Shown: positions 36,727 through 50,609, counted from the first letter of the stretch. The stretch is DNA of 64,000 nt from Cucumis sativus (GCF_000004075.3 NC_026661.2:21046307-21110306), one strand, 5' to 3'. Program-made: numbers and translations. Notes: generated by a model not told the origin, from the letters alone.

Positions 36727-39700
36727 TTAAAAAGGAGACCAATAAGGAAGTGCAATATTATTATGATGATGATTATTATTATTGATATTATTATGATTAG
36801 TATGATCAGCTCCAACAAGATGTGTGCATGACAGTGGCACCAAGCACAGCCCTTTACTCCTTAAATCCTTCATTAATCTCTTCTCATCTTCATTTTTCAT
36901 CATCTCTTCTCCTCCCTACACAATAGTTATATACAACTTATGCTATTAACTTTCAAACCTATATATATATGTGTGTGTGTGTATGTATTTATGTATGTAT
37001 GTATAATCAAAAGAGAGATGAATAGGTGAATGGGGGGTCACTTTTCTGCTGAGACACGAGTCATTGAAAAAGCTGGATTGGCCAAAAAGAAAAAGAAGAA
37101 AGAAAGAAAGAAAAAAAGGTATTTATGAATTTAATAATCTCCATCATTCTCTAACTTTTTCTTTTAAATCTAAAATAATATATCATTTTTTATATATTTT
37201 GGGATTCCAAAACAAAGAATTAATTAGGCAGTCCCAAGCAAGACTGTTTCTTCTTTTCTTTTCTTTTGGGGTCTACTTTTGAGTAAGTATTTTTAAAGTT
37301 ATATATAAAGCTAAGAACCTTGTTCCCTTTTCTTTAATTTTAATTATTCTTTATTTCAAAAAATATATATCTTTTTTTCTATATGTTTATTTAGATGCTT
37401 TTACAATATGTTAGACCTAGCCCCCCCCCAGAATCAATCTTATTTTCTTAGTCAAATTCATCAATTTCATCTCCAAATCACTTTTTTTCTATGGTTGTTA
37501 TGTCAAGATCGGTCCTTCACGAAAAAGGTGATTCGTAATCATGTATGTAAACTCTCGTTCTATTTTAGTGTTGAAGGATGTTTAAGAGTTTTTCTTTACG
37601 ATAAAATGTCGGTTGACATGTTAGAAAGAAAAAGCTCTTAAAAGTAAAGCTTGCCCTTCTTCTTAAAAAGCTATGCTATACAACATCATCATTGTCATAA
37701 AGTTAAAATATTTTGAAATTTAATTTTTAGGAAAAAGAAGAAGTTTACCCTTTTTACCTAAACTTTGTACCCAACTCTTTCAATTTATGAATTTTGTCAA
37801 TAAAATAAAAATAGTTAACTCCTTTCTATAAATTAGGCTCTCATTTATGAAGAAAAGAGGTAATTAAAGAAAATATTAGAGACATTCAACAAAGTTAACC
37901 ATTTCCATTCAAAACGTTTGTAGTAAAAAAAGATATTACCGGTTAATTAAAAATTTTCTCTTCATACTAAACTCGTTAATTTATGAAAATTTATTATTTT
38001 AATTTGTCAAAGAAAGTGAATGTCAAAATTCAATATCTTATTTAGTAACAATTTCGTTTCGTTTTAACTTTTTAGTAAACTTTTTTTAAAAAATTAACAC
38101 ATATTTTATATATAGTTTTTAACACTTGGACACTTGGTTTGGTTTTAAAAACATGCATACAATATAGTTAACAAAAACTTAAAAAAGTAAACAGATGGAA
38201 GTGAAATTTTGTAAGCTTAATTTTCAAAAGATATCTCAGTTTTACTTGTTACTATTCATTCACACAACAACACTACAATTGATAGAAATGTGTTAAAATT
38301 TGTGTGGATATGTGTGTGTGTATATATATATATACTTACCATAGGTTGTGAATTCCTTAGATCTTTTGGAGCACTTTGTAAGTAAGGGTAACTAAGTGCC
38401 TGCCAGTCAAAAAAGAGAAAGAAAAAGTCATATTATGAGGATCCAAAGAAAAGAATGTTCAGAAAAGCATGGGGTTTACAGATATATATATATATATTTC
38501 TCATATTCTGCAGTTATATAATGATAATGGGGTTTCTTTTTCAGAGTAAAGAAAAGGAAGAAAAACAAGAATATAAAACTGGGAATACCTCAATTTGTCC
38601 TTGAAGAAATCTGATATATCCAATTGCTTCTGACAATACAGAGGCTGTATCAGTCTGCAAAAGGGAATTAACCCAAAGAAAAACAAATAAAGTTCAATAA
38701 TAATTATTAAAGAAAAAAAAGGAGAAAGAAAGCCTGAAATCGTTTTGATGATTGTTTGAAAGAAAAGCAAAAGTGGGTTTGAGCAAATAAATTGATCTTT
38801 TGAACTTCTCTCTGTTTTATCATTTATGTGCAAAAGAACAAATATATGTATAGTTTTATTGATCTGAAGAGTTTGAAAGGAAATTTGTTAAATAGTCATA
38901 AAAAAAAAAGCGTCAATTTTATCAATATTACTAAAGTTTGAAATTAATTATTTATATTAACGTGAATTTATAAAATGTTAAAAAGTGAGACCCGAACTTA
39001 GGTCTTGCTAACTTTAGGCGGTTTATATGTAGAGTAAAACTTAGTGAAAAAATTAAAGGAATGTATTATGATATTTGACAACATCGTTAACGTAAAAATA
39101 AAGTGACAGTTTTGACGGGCTAAGAATAAACATTGGTAATAACTATCATATTCAACTAATGGTAAGTTATTTTTTCATCTTTTACATTAACGTAAAGGAT
39201 ATATATTTCGTTGTTTATGGACAAATTTCACAATATAAAAACGTAAAAAGAAAAAAAGAATGAAACTTCAAAGTTTAAAAACGCAGTTTTGACCTAAAAA
39301 ACACGTAATGGAAGTTTGAAATCTAGCGGAGGTTGGCGGACTTTACCTTTCCAAATGGGGAAACTATTTGATGAAGAGCAGTAATTCGATCTACGAGCTT
39401 CTCCTTCCTCACCTGTTATTAATTTCCATAACCCCAAAACAAAAGTAATCTAATTCATAAACATATATTCAAACTTTCATGCAAATATCAAATGTCTTTT
39501 GAAAAGAGATGTTATCTTTCATCTACCATTTTAACCTTAAACTTCAAAATTTTTAAAGTAAATAAGAAAGGAAAAACTTTAAAACATTTCAACTTTTATA
39601 AAAATTTGAAGAGACAATTATTGGCTTTCTCCCCATAAAACAAAAGTCTAATTCATAATTAGCTTTAAAGTTAAAGATTCTGAAGAAGTACTATTTACTT

Positions 39701-40412
39701 TAAGAGGTGGTTGGCTGGAAGATGGTGGATGAACCCTAGCCTTCTTGCACGCTCCGCCGGTAGAACCGATGGACTGGTTTTTCGACGACTGTTCGTTTCC
39801 AAGAGAGGGAGAGAGAGAGTTAGTTTATAGTATGCATGACAGATTAAAAACAAAACAATAATACAGCGATAAAAATTCAAATCTCACCTCGGACAAGTGG
39901 TCGGGATCGGGAGCGGCAGGACGGAGAGCGAGGTGGTTGGTGTTGTGATCTTGGTTGTTGTTGTTAGTATTGGAAGAAAAGTCAAGAAATTTGTTGGTAT
40001 GATGAGAAGAAATGATAGTATTAGGGTGAAGAATATTATTGTTGGAATGAAGTTGTTGCTGCTTGACAATAATATTATCAACAAAAGTAGAGGCTTCAAA
40101 CTGCGAAGAAGAAGTAATATTATTGTTCAAGATTTGGTCTTCCCAATTCTCCAACTTTTTTGGTTGATAATGACTCATTTGGGTTTGGTTCAAAACCCTA
40201 TCTTCATCTCCTCTGATAATTTCAACAACAAAAGAAACAAAAATCAAAACACACACACAAAAACAAATTAAATGTAATTGATAATATAAGAAAGTTAATG
40301 AATAATTTAGTTACAAGAGAAGTTGGCTCCAAGATTGAGGTTGATGATCAGCAAAAGAACTGAAAGAAGAAGGTGGAAACATAGCCCACCAATTAGGGTT
40401 TCCAGCCATCAT
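36727..40412 (-). CDS. bHLH68: bHLH68/bHLH133-type atypical basic helix-loop-helix transcription factor
   Basis: Seven exons (40412-40315, 40212-39888, 39788-39699, 39412-39347, 38654-38589, 38399-38340, 36915-36727) give 297 residues. The start MMAGNPNWWAMFPPSS and the following SWSQLLLGDED match the N-terminal signature of this subfamily. An Asn/His/Gln-rich region and a basic patch (ACKKARVHPP) lead into [40 protein letters not shown] and GQIEALSYPYL, the helix-loop-helix at about 171-220. The C-terminus has KDLRSKGLCLVPLSCT, a hallmark of the subfamily, then an Asn/His-rich tail. The basic region lacks the usual His-Glu-Arg DNA contacts, so classic E-box binding is doubtful. The last intron is about 1.4 kb. 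Arabidopsis bHLH68 and its relatives are linked to lateral-organ and hormone responses; the role here is unknown. Confidence 0.93.
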
Positions 40413-40523
40413 TTGTGTTTAAGTTTGAGCTCTACAAATTTATATGGGGAAGATGATGAACAAGATGAACAACAGAATGTGAAATTCTGATGGGAAAATA
40501 ATAATGGATTTGAGATAAGTATG

Positions 40524-40555
<32 letters not shown>

Positions 40556-43500
40556 GCATTAAACTTATTTTTCTTCTTCTAAGGAATATGGGAATTTTTG
40601 GTGTTTGTAATTAAAGTTGAGAGAGAGAGGGAAAGAGAGAGAGAGAGATGAAAGGTTTTTGAGAAAGAAGGAGGGTTTGTATATTGATAGGGAACTTTAA
40701 TTTGTAACCTTTGTGTGTTTTTCCTTTTTGGTTTTTTCATTTTATTTGGATGGTTTGCTTTGCTTTGCTTTATTATTATAATTATTAGTGGAGAGGCAAC
40801 AAAAGTTAAAGAGATGGCCTTCTCTCTATTGTTTTCTTTCCTAATATATATATATATATATATATATATCATAATACCACGAATATCCACGATTTAATAG
40901 ATACGAAATTTCGTTATATTTTATAAATATTTTAGATTTATTTTTCTATATTTGAAAATGTTCATTCTCAAATAATAAGTCTTAAATTATCAACATTTGA
41001 TTGATGAATATATAATAACATTTTAATCGGACATATTAACAATAGATACGACTAGATTTCCGTGTCTATCTATGATTTTGATAAACATTATCATTCATAT
41101 AATAGAATATGAAATTTTGCTAAATAAAAGTTAAATATATTATTTATCTTTTTTACTTTTTTAAATGATGAATCAAACCTCAAACAACCCTAGATAGTAA
41201 AATTTTTCGAATATTATTATAATTGACACGTTGTTTTTAATTTTAATGTTATAATATTGGTGATAGAGATTAATTTAATAACAAATAGATGTGCAACTTA
41301 ATCATATATAATACAACAAAATTAGTTAAGTTATTTCATTAATATAGTATTTTAGATTTTATATATCCATAATTAAATCTACAAGAAAAGAAGTATCCAA
41401 AGCAAGAATATGATCACTTGATAGTATGTGAAATTAAATTTATATGATGACCTATTTACTAATCTATATATATACCACCAACTCATTTAATTTACACATA
41501 TCAATTTTAAAGTTCTTAGGATTGAACCAATAAAAACAAAGGTACAAAATAATTTACCAAAAAACTTCATTCATTGAATATTTTTTTTCCTTGAAGATCA
41601 TGTACACCTAAGACTTGGAATGAAAGAGTATGATTAAAATGACTACATAACAAAATTGAAAAGACTAAAACAAAATAAACTACTAATTAAAGTGTTTAAT
41701 TAGGACAAAATAATAATAATTAAAAAGAAAAAGAAAAATATTTAAAAGATGAACTTTTCCACTTCAACTTTTCTACTTCTTGTCTGTTTGTTAAAATGGC
41801 ACAATGTTTTCAAACCCTTTTTTTCTCTTTTCATTTCTATCTTTTTCCCTTTTCAATTCTAAATCAATTAATATATTACACATAGTAATGAATTATTTTC
41901 AATTCTTCATTTTCTTCTCAAAGTCACAATAGTGGGTCTATCCATATCTCAATTCTTAAAATTTCACAACTTGGAAAAATTAAATTTTAATATATAGTAA
42001 ATTCATTTATTTATTTATTAAAAAAAAAATGAATGGTGAGGGTTGAATTGTACATCCTACTATTACTAATTAATGTATATTTTTATATTTTTAATAAAGC
42101 TCTAAACACAACTTTATATTTAATTTGATGAGAGGGGAGAAAGAAGTCAAAAGGGGATATTATTTTTTTGTTTCTCTTTTGAGGTTGTTAAAGAAAATAA
42201 TTCCAACCACTCCCACCTCCAGCCAAAATTAATAATGGAAAATTATATTAAAATTTTAATCCAAACTTCAATTTTAATTCCCAATATCTCACTCTACAAA
42301 TTTTTCTTTTTTTAATCAGCATTTAATTTTACAATTAGTATATAAGTTTAGGCAAATATGATATAATCTAAGTCTACAAATTAGATTATGAAAACGATGT
42401 ATGTATACGTTGAATGGTAAGGTAGTGGGCGAAATATTAGACCGGAAATGGGTAGAATGGGCCTATAACAGGCCCAACAAGCCAACCATGGTAATGGGCC
42501 GAGAGTAGGCTCAAACAATCCACATTGCACAAATAAATCCATGGGTTTAGTTATGACAATATTTAAAAAAAAAATTGTAAATATAATAAAACTATCGTCA
42601 CACTAATATTTATAACATACTTTCATCATGGATAGAATTTGACGATTTTTGTTATATTTATAAATTTTTTAAAATGTTGTGTAACTTAATTATTTTAAAT
42701 CTAATTGTTAAATTTGCGACTATCATGATTTCTTTATTTGCTTATTTATAGTTAGATTTTTCTTTCGTTTTTTAAAAATCCAACTAGAGAAAACGAAAAT
42801 AAATTTGAAAACGGAAAAAGGTCACAATATTTACAATGTTATTAATTGGCATCCAGAGTCCGTAATATTTTAGTGTTTTTTTTATATTTATGAAAATTAA
42901 CTTTAGATTTTTCTCTTTCTTCTTGTTCTTTTTTTTTTTAATCTAAAAGTAAAAGCAAAGGTTTGAAATTCAAGATAGTTAAGGAATATAGGTGTTGAAA
43001 TTTGGTTGGTTTTTTAAAATGTGATTTTTGTAAATTTGTAGTGAAATATGTTCCATATTTGATTTAATTAAGAAAATTATAAAGGTTTTAGAATGGTATC
43101 AACAAAGAAGGGTTTGAATCCTATCCTCATAGAGATTCCAAAATCCAAAATTCCATTTTCCACAATAATTTAATTTTTTTAAAAAAAAAACTTTAATTTG
43201 CCAAATTAAAGAAGAAAAAAGTTTTACTTTTTCTAAAGAGCTTTTTTTTTTTTTTTTTCTCTCTTTCTTAACTTTTAAAAATTCCTGTCCAATCTTTTCT
43301 TTCAATTAAGTGTCACTTCCATGTTGTTACTTTAAACATGTTTTAAAATATCTTCCTTTTCAATTTTTGTTAACTATTTTAGTCTTTGTTCAATTCTTTT
43401 TATTATTATTAGTTAAAAGATAACATTCAAATTCAGTTGTTGTATTTAAGAAATAGGTAAATCAGGGTAAGTAGTAGCATATTCATGACTTTTATAAAGA

Positions 43501-44227
43501 CGGCATCAAAAACTATATAGTAAATACATTAACAAATGTTAAAAAATATATCGACGTTTTATTGATGCTCCAATAGTATTAACAAAAAAGAGAATGCAAG
43601 ATTTTATTACTTTTACTTACTTTACTTATGGTTATAATGTAAGAGTGATAATTTTATTTAATATACATTGTAATATGATATTTCAAAATTAATAATAATA
43701 TACAAAAATATATTTGTCCCTCACAATAACAAACATTACCGAAGAGATTAGTTTTGTTTTTGTTTCTTTAAATTGTGTTTATTTTCTTTATTTTTCCTAC
43801 CATAATTTGTATTATTCTTAACCAAATTCAAAAAATAAATACTATTTTTAAAAGACTATACCTGAAAGTTGAAAAATGTATAAATTGGATCTTAAAGAAG
43901 AAGGAACAAGTACTATTTTCTTTAAGATAAAGTAAAATGAAATTCATAAAATTACTTATATATATATATTTAATAGTGCATATGCATACCTTTAGAAATC
44001 AAACTAATTTATTTTAACATAAATTTACTTTGAGAGAAAAGGCTAAAAAGGATTTTGTATTAAAAGATTTTAGTAGAGGAAGAAAGCTTGCGCAAGGATT
44101 TGTCACATCACAACAATAAATAAATAGAACTTTATGTTATAATTCATCAACACCTTTGCCAAATTAGTTAATAATCCCAAAATAATGTAATAACCAAACA
44201 TTATAATAAAAACATTATACAAATTTT
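40413..44227. other. bHLH promoter side and gene-free AT-rich region
   Basis: The bHLH leader and promoter side includes a TA tract (about 40524-40550), a GA-rich leader (40620-40650) and a second TA tract (40844-40869). Beyond about 40.9 kb the DNA is very AT-rich. A GGCCCA-type cluster near 42440-42510 (GGGCCTATAACAGGCCCAACAAGCC) resembles TCP site II promoter motifs, but no gene start follows it. Nothing else was recognised. Confidence 0.5.
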
Positions 44228-44920
44228 TCAAAAACTGCCCACTAAGTCTTCAAATTCCCTATTTATCTCATCAGCCAACTCTATTTCCCCAAGCCTCCTT
44301 AAACCCTTACTTAAAACCTTAATCATATAATCATCAGCTTTAATCATCGATCCCCAACCCTTCCTCCTCATCATCCGATAAATCCTGACCGTCGATTCCC
44401 TTCTATTCCCACTAATCACCGCCTTAATCAACTTAATCAAACCCTTATCATCATCCCCCCACTCAATCACTCCATCTCCGCCGTCTAAATCGCTAACCAG
44501 TCGGTCGATTTCCTCTGCCGCTCCGTTCCTCGACAGCGCCGCTGCCACCTCCGCGTACAGTCCCAATTCGGCACGGTACTCCGATTTGATTACGGCGAAA
44601 ACCTCCAAGGCTAGGGCGCACCGTTCCTGCCGGAGGAGTTCCTTTAAGGTGGCGACGAGGTCGGCTTTGAGCAACCGGGAGAGTGTAGTGGAGAGGACTT
44701 GTTGGAGCTTCGTCGGGTCGGATCTCTCGGCCCGTTTTAGGGATTGAATTGCTTGGATTGCTTCGATGCTTAGGGTTCTGCCTTTCACTAGCGGTCCTCG
44801 GTTGTCCCGTGGGCCGCAGCGTACTCGAAAGGAAACGGCGACCGGGGATGTAGCGGTGGAGGCGGGGATCGGAATTGAGATTTGGGATTTGAGAAATGTG
44901 GAGTGAAGAGAAGAAGCCAT
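44228..44920 (-). CDS. THA8: THYLAKOID ASSEMBLY 8 (THA8)-type short PPR protein, chloroplast precursor
   Basis: A single-exon, 230-residue protein. Residues 1 to about 34 (MASSLHSTFLKSQISIPIPA onward) are a Ser/Thr/Pro-rich transit peptide with a Cys near the expected cleavage site. The mature part starts with RGPLVKGRTLSIEAIQAIQ, the THA8 signature, and continues as helical repeats: RLLKADLVATLKELLRQ, ALALEVFAVIKSEY, ELGLYAEVAAALSRNG and the C-terminal VRIYRMMRRKGWGS and EVLSKGLRRLGE-like VLSKGLRRLGEIELADE. THA8 is a short pentatricopeptide-repeat protein required for splicing of plastid group II introns (ycf3 intron 2, trnA) in maize and Arabidopsis; loss blocks thylakoid formation or embryo development. 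Compared with long PPR proteins it has only about four to five repeats. The coding sequence is much more GC-rich than its surroundings. Confidence 0.93.
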   Translation of the reverse strand: MASSLHSTFLKSQISIPIPASTATSPVAVSFRVRCGPRDNRGPLVKGRTLSIEAIQAIQSLKRAERSDPTKLQQVLSTTLSRLLKADLVATLKELLRQERCALALEVFAVIKSEYRAELGLYAEVAAALSRNGAAEEIDRLVSDLDGGDGVIEWGDDDKGLIKLIKAVISGNRRESTVRIYRMMRRKGWGSMIKADDYMIKVLSKGLRRLGEIELADEINREFEDLVGSF

Positions 44921-47900
44921 GGCGATGTGGAGATTGGGTTTCTTTTTTTTCGCAATGACTGTAATACCCTTGCTGAGATTTGGGGGAAATCGAATATTAG
45001 TGGAATTTGGGCTTAAGCCTATTCATGTATTTTTCTATTGGGCCATTAATGTGAAAAATAGGCCCAAAACCTTTCAGTATTCTTATTATTATTACCTCTT
45101 GGGGGAAGTAGAGTTGTTTACTATTTTTCAATTAAATAGCTAATTGATGTTAAATTTAATTCACCATTAGTAATTATTTAGTTTACTTTTTTAATAATTG
45201 TTCAATTGAATATAAATATTTACATATTACATTTAAAACACATATATTTAATATCTATACTAGTAAAACAATAGATATGATTCAAATTTTTAGTAAAATT
45301 TAAAGTTGAGAGAAAATAGAAAATTGAAATTTATGATAAGAAAATAATACAAGAACATCAAAAAAGAAACTAAAGTTTTGATCCTATCTGAAGAAACCTG
45401 AATTGAAGTAATTAATGTAATTAGACATTATAATCTCAATCCTTTAAATGAAAAGGACAGGTCATAATTCACATCTTGAAAAAAAACTTCACATTTCCAA
45501 AGTGATTAGCCAGCTCAGCCTCCAACACTGCTTTGGAATTGCCATCTCATTAACATCTTTTAAAAACATAAATATAAATAACTTATCCTTATCTTCATCT
45601 TCATTACCTATATATCATTCCCCAATAGTTACCCTTTTTATTTCTAAAAAAAAACAATCATTAAAAAAAAAAAAACCCAGAGCTTAGCTTATGGTAATTT
45701 TGTATGAAAACCGTCAACGATAATATTTTAATAAAAACGTATTAGAGTCAATGACATTAGCCGTTTAGAAAGATTGCAGAACAGTGGCTGACTAAGAATC
45801 CTAAAAGGGCTCAACCTTAACTTATCAGCTGAAAATTGAATGTGTGTTAATAATATTCCGATTTGCTTTGTTTTTGTTTTAGGAGTAGGTGTTTTCTCTT
45901 AGTTGGGCTAGGGAAAGGAATTAAAAGGTCATTTCCATCGCAAAGGATTCAATCCACCCACAAGTTCTCCTACGACCAACTTGTTAGGACTTCTCCTCTA
46001 TTAAAGACCCTATTATAACATGTACCAAAAACGCCTTATCATCATCTCGCACTTATAAGAAAAAAGTATTTTTTTCATAAACCTCAAATCGAACTCTTTT
46101 TAGGAGGAGACAACCCTTATGGTATGAAAAACTTGTTTCTTGGAATTTATAGCTTTTATTGGTGTAGATTTTAAAGTCTTATAGCAAAATAGATATATGA
46201 TAAGACCTATAGGAAATACCAAAAAAGGGCAGATGAGAAAACACAAATAGATATTGTGCATTTACTCATATGTACACATGAGGTTCATTTTGAAATCTTA
46301 TGTGTGAAAAAGAGAGAATTGTGACCCAAAATAATAATAACAATGTAAGAAATATGTGGGGATATGTATAAAAATAAATGAAGGCCAATAATTTTGATAA
46401 TAATAAATCAATTGAAAGCTCCATATGAATCCCTCATTTGTCACAATCACATCCCTAAAATTCTCTCTATGTTATTCTTTTTTCAATATTTATTCATTTA
46501 ATTTCTTATTTCTTAAGTTACTCGTTATTATTCCTCTTTGATTAAGACTCCACCTCAATCCACAATTATATATACTTTGATCAAACCTTAAAGTGGACGA
46601 TGATGATTTAGATCTTTTAAAAACGTGTTTAATTTATACGTTCTAACAAAATTCAATTTACAAACATTTTTTTTTCATATTGTTTTTCATTATGAAAGAT
46701 GAACAAATTGTCATTCAAAGTGTAATACGACATATATAGTATAGATTCAAGTTTACAATGTAATCAGGTTGAACCGCGTCAACCCTACCCTTACTTGCAC
46801 AATTGGACATAACTAGATAAAATTTTTTTCCTCCAATTTTCTAATACAATAAAATCCGATTCTTACAATTTGGGTTAGATAATCTAAGCTAGCTTATAAA
46901 TATTTTTAAACACACCTATACTTGAACTTTGGTTGAAAGAGGACTAACAAACATCCTTTTCAATCATGGTTACTACTAAACTATCTACAAATATAAAGAC
47001 AATAAAATTGAAGAGGATCGAGTCCCTGGACCTATACTAAATCTGTCGGTGCCTACGATTCACCGTAAATAAAGTTGTACTTGATGAAATATATGCTTTT
47101 TTTAACTTTAATATTGGGAAACTGTAGGAAATGGTGGCTTATTGGCTTTCACGTTTACAACATGCCTATGCGTAACCGACACGTAGGCTCAGAAAATATA
47201 TTTGCTTGCCACGTAACCCTAAAAGTGGGGCCATTTTTCAGTTTTTGTGGCCATCAAATCACCAAATAGCGGCTGACTCCTCATTTTATTATTCTCATTC
47301 AATTAATAAAATACCAACCAAATTTCTTCCCACAATTATTGTCTCTCTTCTTTATAATAATAATTGGAATTTCCATTTATTATTTATTTCTCCTATTACT
47401 ATTTTTTAACCTTTTCTTTTTACAAATTAATACATCTATAAGAAAAGTTAATATTTCATGATAAATTTTTAAAATAATAAAAATATTACTTTTTTTATAA
47501 AGTTTGCTTATTGTCAAATAACGAGAAATGAAATTTGTTGATATCACATTTCCTTACGAGAGGTAGTGGAGATTTTTTTTCTTTCTTTTTTTAAAATCAA
47601 GTTTATAAGCGATAGTTTTACTTATAGTTTAATTGTCCGTTCGTGTCTATTCATTTAATATCTTACTCAGTGTTCTAAACGATAAAACACGAAGTTTTGC
47701 TCGTCAAAATATCCCAATCAACAGTGCGATGTGTACAAACTAATTTGGCAAGATGACCATGTTGGAAGATATTTTGATTCCTCTATTTGTTATATTTATG
47801 TTACTTGTCGCAGATTATGTGTCCCTCTATTTTAACATTGTGTTTGCCCTAATTGCAAAGGGTATGTGTAATATAAATATAAGCCTAAACGTCTTTTGTA

Positions 47901-50609
47901 TTAGCAGTAAAATATATAGAAAAAATTCTCATTAGTTTCTTTATTCTTCACTTCTATAATTCAATATAAAATAAACTCAACGAGTATGTATCGAACTAAC
48001 TAATAATTCTTATTAGTACAATAACTAACCCCATAATTCAACTAAACGTCAATCATTCATTTATTATATATAAAAAAAAAGGTTTATCCTACAATGATTT
48101 TCACATCTCCGACCATGTTTCGGTGTTCGACCTCTTGGTCGTGGGCACCCGACCCCTACCCCTACCCCCTCTTTTATAAAATTAAAAGGAAAGGAAAAGG
48201 GGGGATGAGATTGAAAGCGTGTGAAATGCACTTAGGGTACGAAGGGAAAATGGCACGCGTGGGGAGCAAATGGGTCACACTCCTCCATTCTCCCTGTCGT
48301 CCCTCAATTCCCACTATCATTTTCTCTTTTCTTTTCTTTAAGTTTTATTTCAACTAACAAAACCATAATTATTTCATTGAATTAATCATCAAATTATGTT
48401 TTTTATTTTCCTTTTTAATTAAACAAATTTGGATTTCAAATGATGAGATTTTCTTTATTGGTATTGCTACCTATCATGTTGAAGATTGAAAATTTTAAGT
48501 TTGTTATTAATTAATTAAGTAAAAAAACAGTGAGACGCCTAATTCCAATAATGTTTATGCATTTTCATTGAAAAAAAAAGAAATTTGAAATTAAGTCTAA
48601 TCAATCTTAAAATTTATATGATTTTAATTTTATATTATTGGCTGTCAAAATGACAAATTGCCTGAAACCCATTTTGCAATTGTTTTCAAAAATAGTTTTT
48701 GTAAGAAAAAATTAAAATGTTTGGAACAAATTTAAAATGTGTTTTAATTAGTTAAAAATGCCTTTTGCCTTTTTCTTTCTTTCTTTCCTTTTCAAAAGAA
48801 TATATCAAACTCAATGTTTTTCCCCTCTTCTAAAATATTGCTTAATTATTTTATTCAAATGAGAAAAGGAAAAAAAAACCCTTTTTCAAAAAAGGTTAAA
48901 AATAACCAAAAGGAAGAAATAAAAGGCATTGTGTCATAGCAATCAAAGCAAAGCCTCAAAGGATGAATACATCACTGAATATATATTTGATTTTTAAAAT
49001 TTTAATTTCTTGAAATTTAAGCTTGTGGTATTATTATTAAACTTTTATTTAGAATTTAGTTATGCTTTTCAAAATCATTATATAATGAAACCTAAATGAG
49101 ACGAGGCATGTCCTCTTAATACATTAATAAAGTTAGGGTTATTCTTAATTCTCACTTTTTCTTTGGGTATAGGTAGGTATGATATATCTTTATATGTGGA
49201 GATCATTATGGACATATTTTATAGAAATAATAAACAAGTCATTCACTTCTATATATTTGTTATTCAATTTTATTCTTTATATACATATAATTGAATTATA
49301 TTTTTATACGCAAAATACATAAATATTTTTTAAAATAGCAAAATAAATTAGAATATTTACAAGTTATAGTAAAATTTTGGATTTTATCAATGATAGAAAC
49401 GGATAGATGTGAGTTTCAATACCACAGATGGAAAGTTTATTAACGTATGTTTTTTATAATTGAGTTGCGTTAGAAACAAATTATTAAAATAAAATCTATT
49501 GTAAATAATGAAATTAAAATAATTAAACTGATTTTGAAATTCTTTTAGAAATGGAAGAAGAAATAATGTAGTTTTAATTAAACATTGAAATGTTTGTTTG
49601 AATTAGAAAAGTGGCCGTTTAAACGGCAAAAACTGAATCACTTCATAAAATCAAATTGAATTGAAACTCATTGAAACCAAAATATTCGAGTGGATCCGAT
49701 TTAAAAGAATTTGAAACCGAAAACCACGAACTAATATATGTTTATATTTATATATTTAAAAAAGAGAGTAAGTTTGATTTTTAATTGATGCACTCTTAGT
49801 TTGAAAATAAAAACGATTTGAACTGAATAATAAATATCAAAACCAAATTTAAAACCGAATCAAATTGTTTAAATACAAAAAGTTGGATTTGAACCAAAAA
49901 TCAATTTGATTTTGAGGCGAAATTTGAATCGAACCAGTTGAGTTTTGCACCTTAAATTTACAAATGTAAACTTTATATATAATTATGTGAACATGAAAGC
50001 CAAGTCGTCCAGATGCAGGTGGAGGTGCCATTTAAGATCACTAGGAAACAAACAATGGAGGGTTGAAAGGAAGATTTTGAGAGTGAAACCAAGAGGTGTT
50101 CTTTTTCTTTCTAAAGAAATAAAATTTACCCAAAAGGGGGAAGAAAAGATACGAGAAATTTAAAAAGAAGAAAATGGCAACAAAACATAAATGGAAAAAT
50201 TTCAGCTTCTGCCGATAACTGGCTCGACCATGAGCCGTGTCCTGTTCTATGCTTCTACTTTTATCGAAACCCTCATCAGAAATGACTCAGAACAAACCAT
50301 TTCTTCACAAAAATCACTCCTAATCGGCTTTTGCTAAACACCCTTTTTCTTTTATTATTATTTTTTACATGATGCTCCAATGGTTAGTAAATGATGTTTG
50401 TTTACAGTGTTTTAATGTCCATTTAACTCTGTATTTCACTTCATTTGTGTAGTTGGGGAAAAGGGAAAGTTGCTATTGCTACAGAAACGGCCAACAAAAC
50501 TTCTTTTTGTGTATAAACAAAGCTTACTCACACACCATTCTCCTACTCTCTTTGGGTTGAATGAGCTTCTGTTTCTTGGAATTTTGAACAACTTGGTTCT
50601 CTCATTTTG
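44921..50609. other. THA8 promoter side, gene-free region and IAA27 promoter
   Basis: 44920-45070 holds the short THA8 leader with GGCCCA and GGCC motifs near 45040-45066. 45.2-50.4 kb has no recognisable gene. Notable spots are a patch with two CACGTA cores near 47178 and 47213, a GC-rich patch at 48090-48300 with a G-quadruplex motif listed separately, and degenerate repeats near 49330-49450 and 49610-49940 of the kind seen elsewhere in the window. The last 150 bases are the likely leader of the Aux/IAA gene. Confidence 0.5.
48148..48169 (-). other. Perfect four-tract G-quadruplex motif (minus strand)
   Basis: The + strand has four C-runs of 3, 4, 4 and 5 bases separated by GA, TA and TA. 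The minus strand therefore carries four G-runs with two-base loops, a canonical short-loop quadruplex (and an i-motif on the other strand). It sits in the only GC-rich patch of this 5.7-kb region, about 2.4 kb upstream of the Aux/IAA start. Confidence 0.85.

Noticed and set aside
39897-40271. 124-codon + strand frame within the bHLH gene
   Set aside because: It is antisense to bHLH exon 2, where an Asn/His/Gln-rich coding stretch creates long opposite frames.
42440-42510. GGCCCA cluster as a gene promoter
   Set aside because: TCP site II-like motifs are present but no open frame, leader or TATA box follows on either strand.
47075-47269. 64-codon + strand frame near a CACGTA-rich patch
   Set aside because: No homology or protein-like composition; the patch may be regulatory at most.
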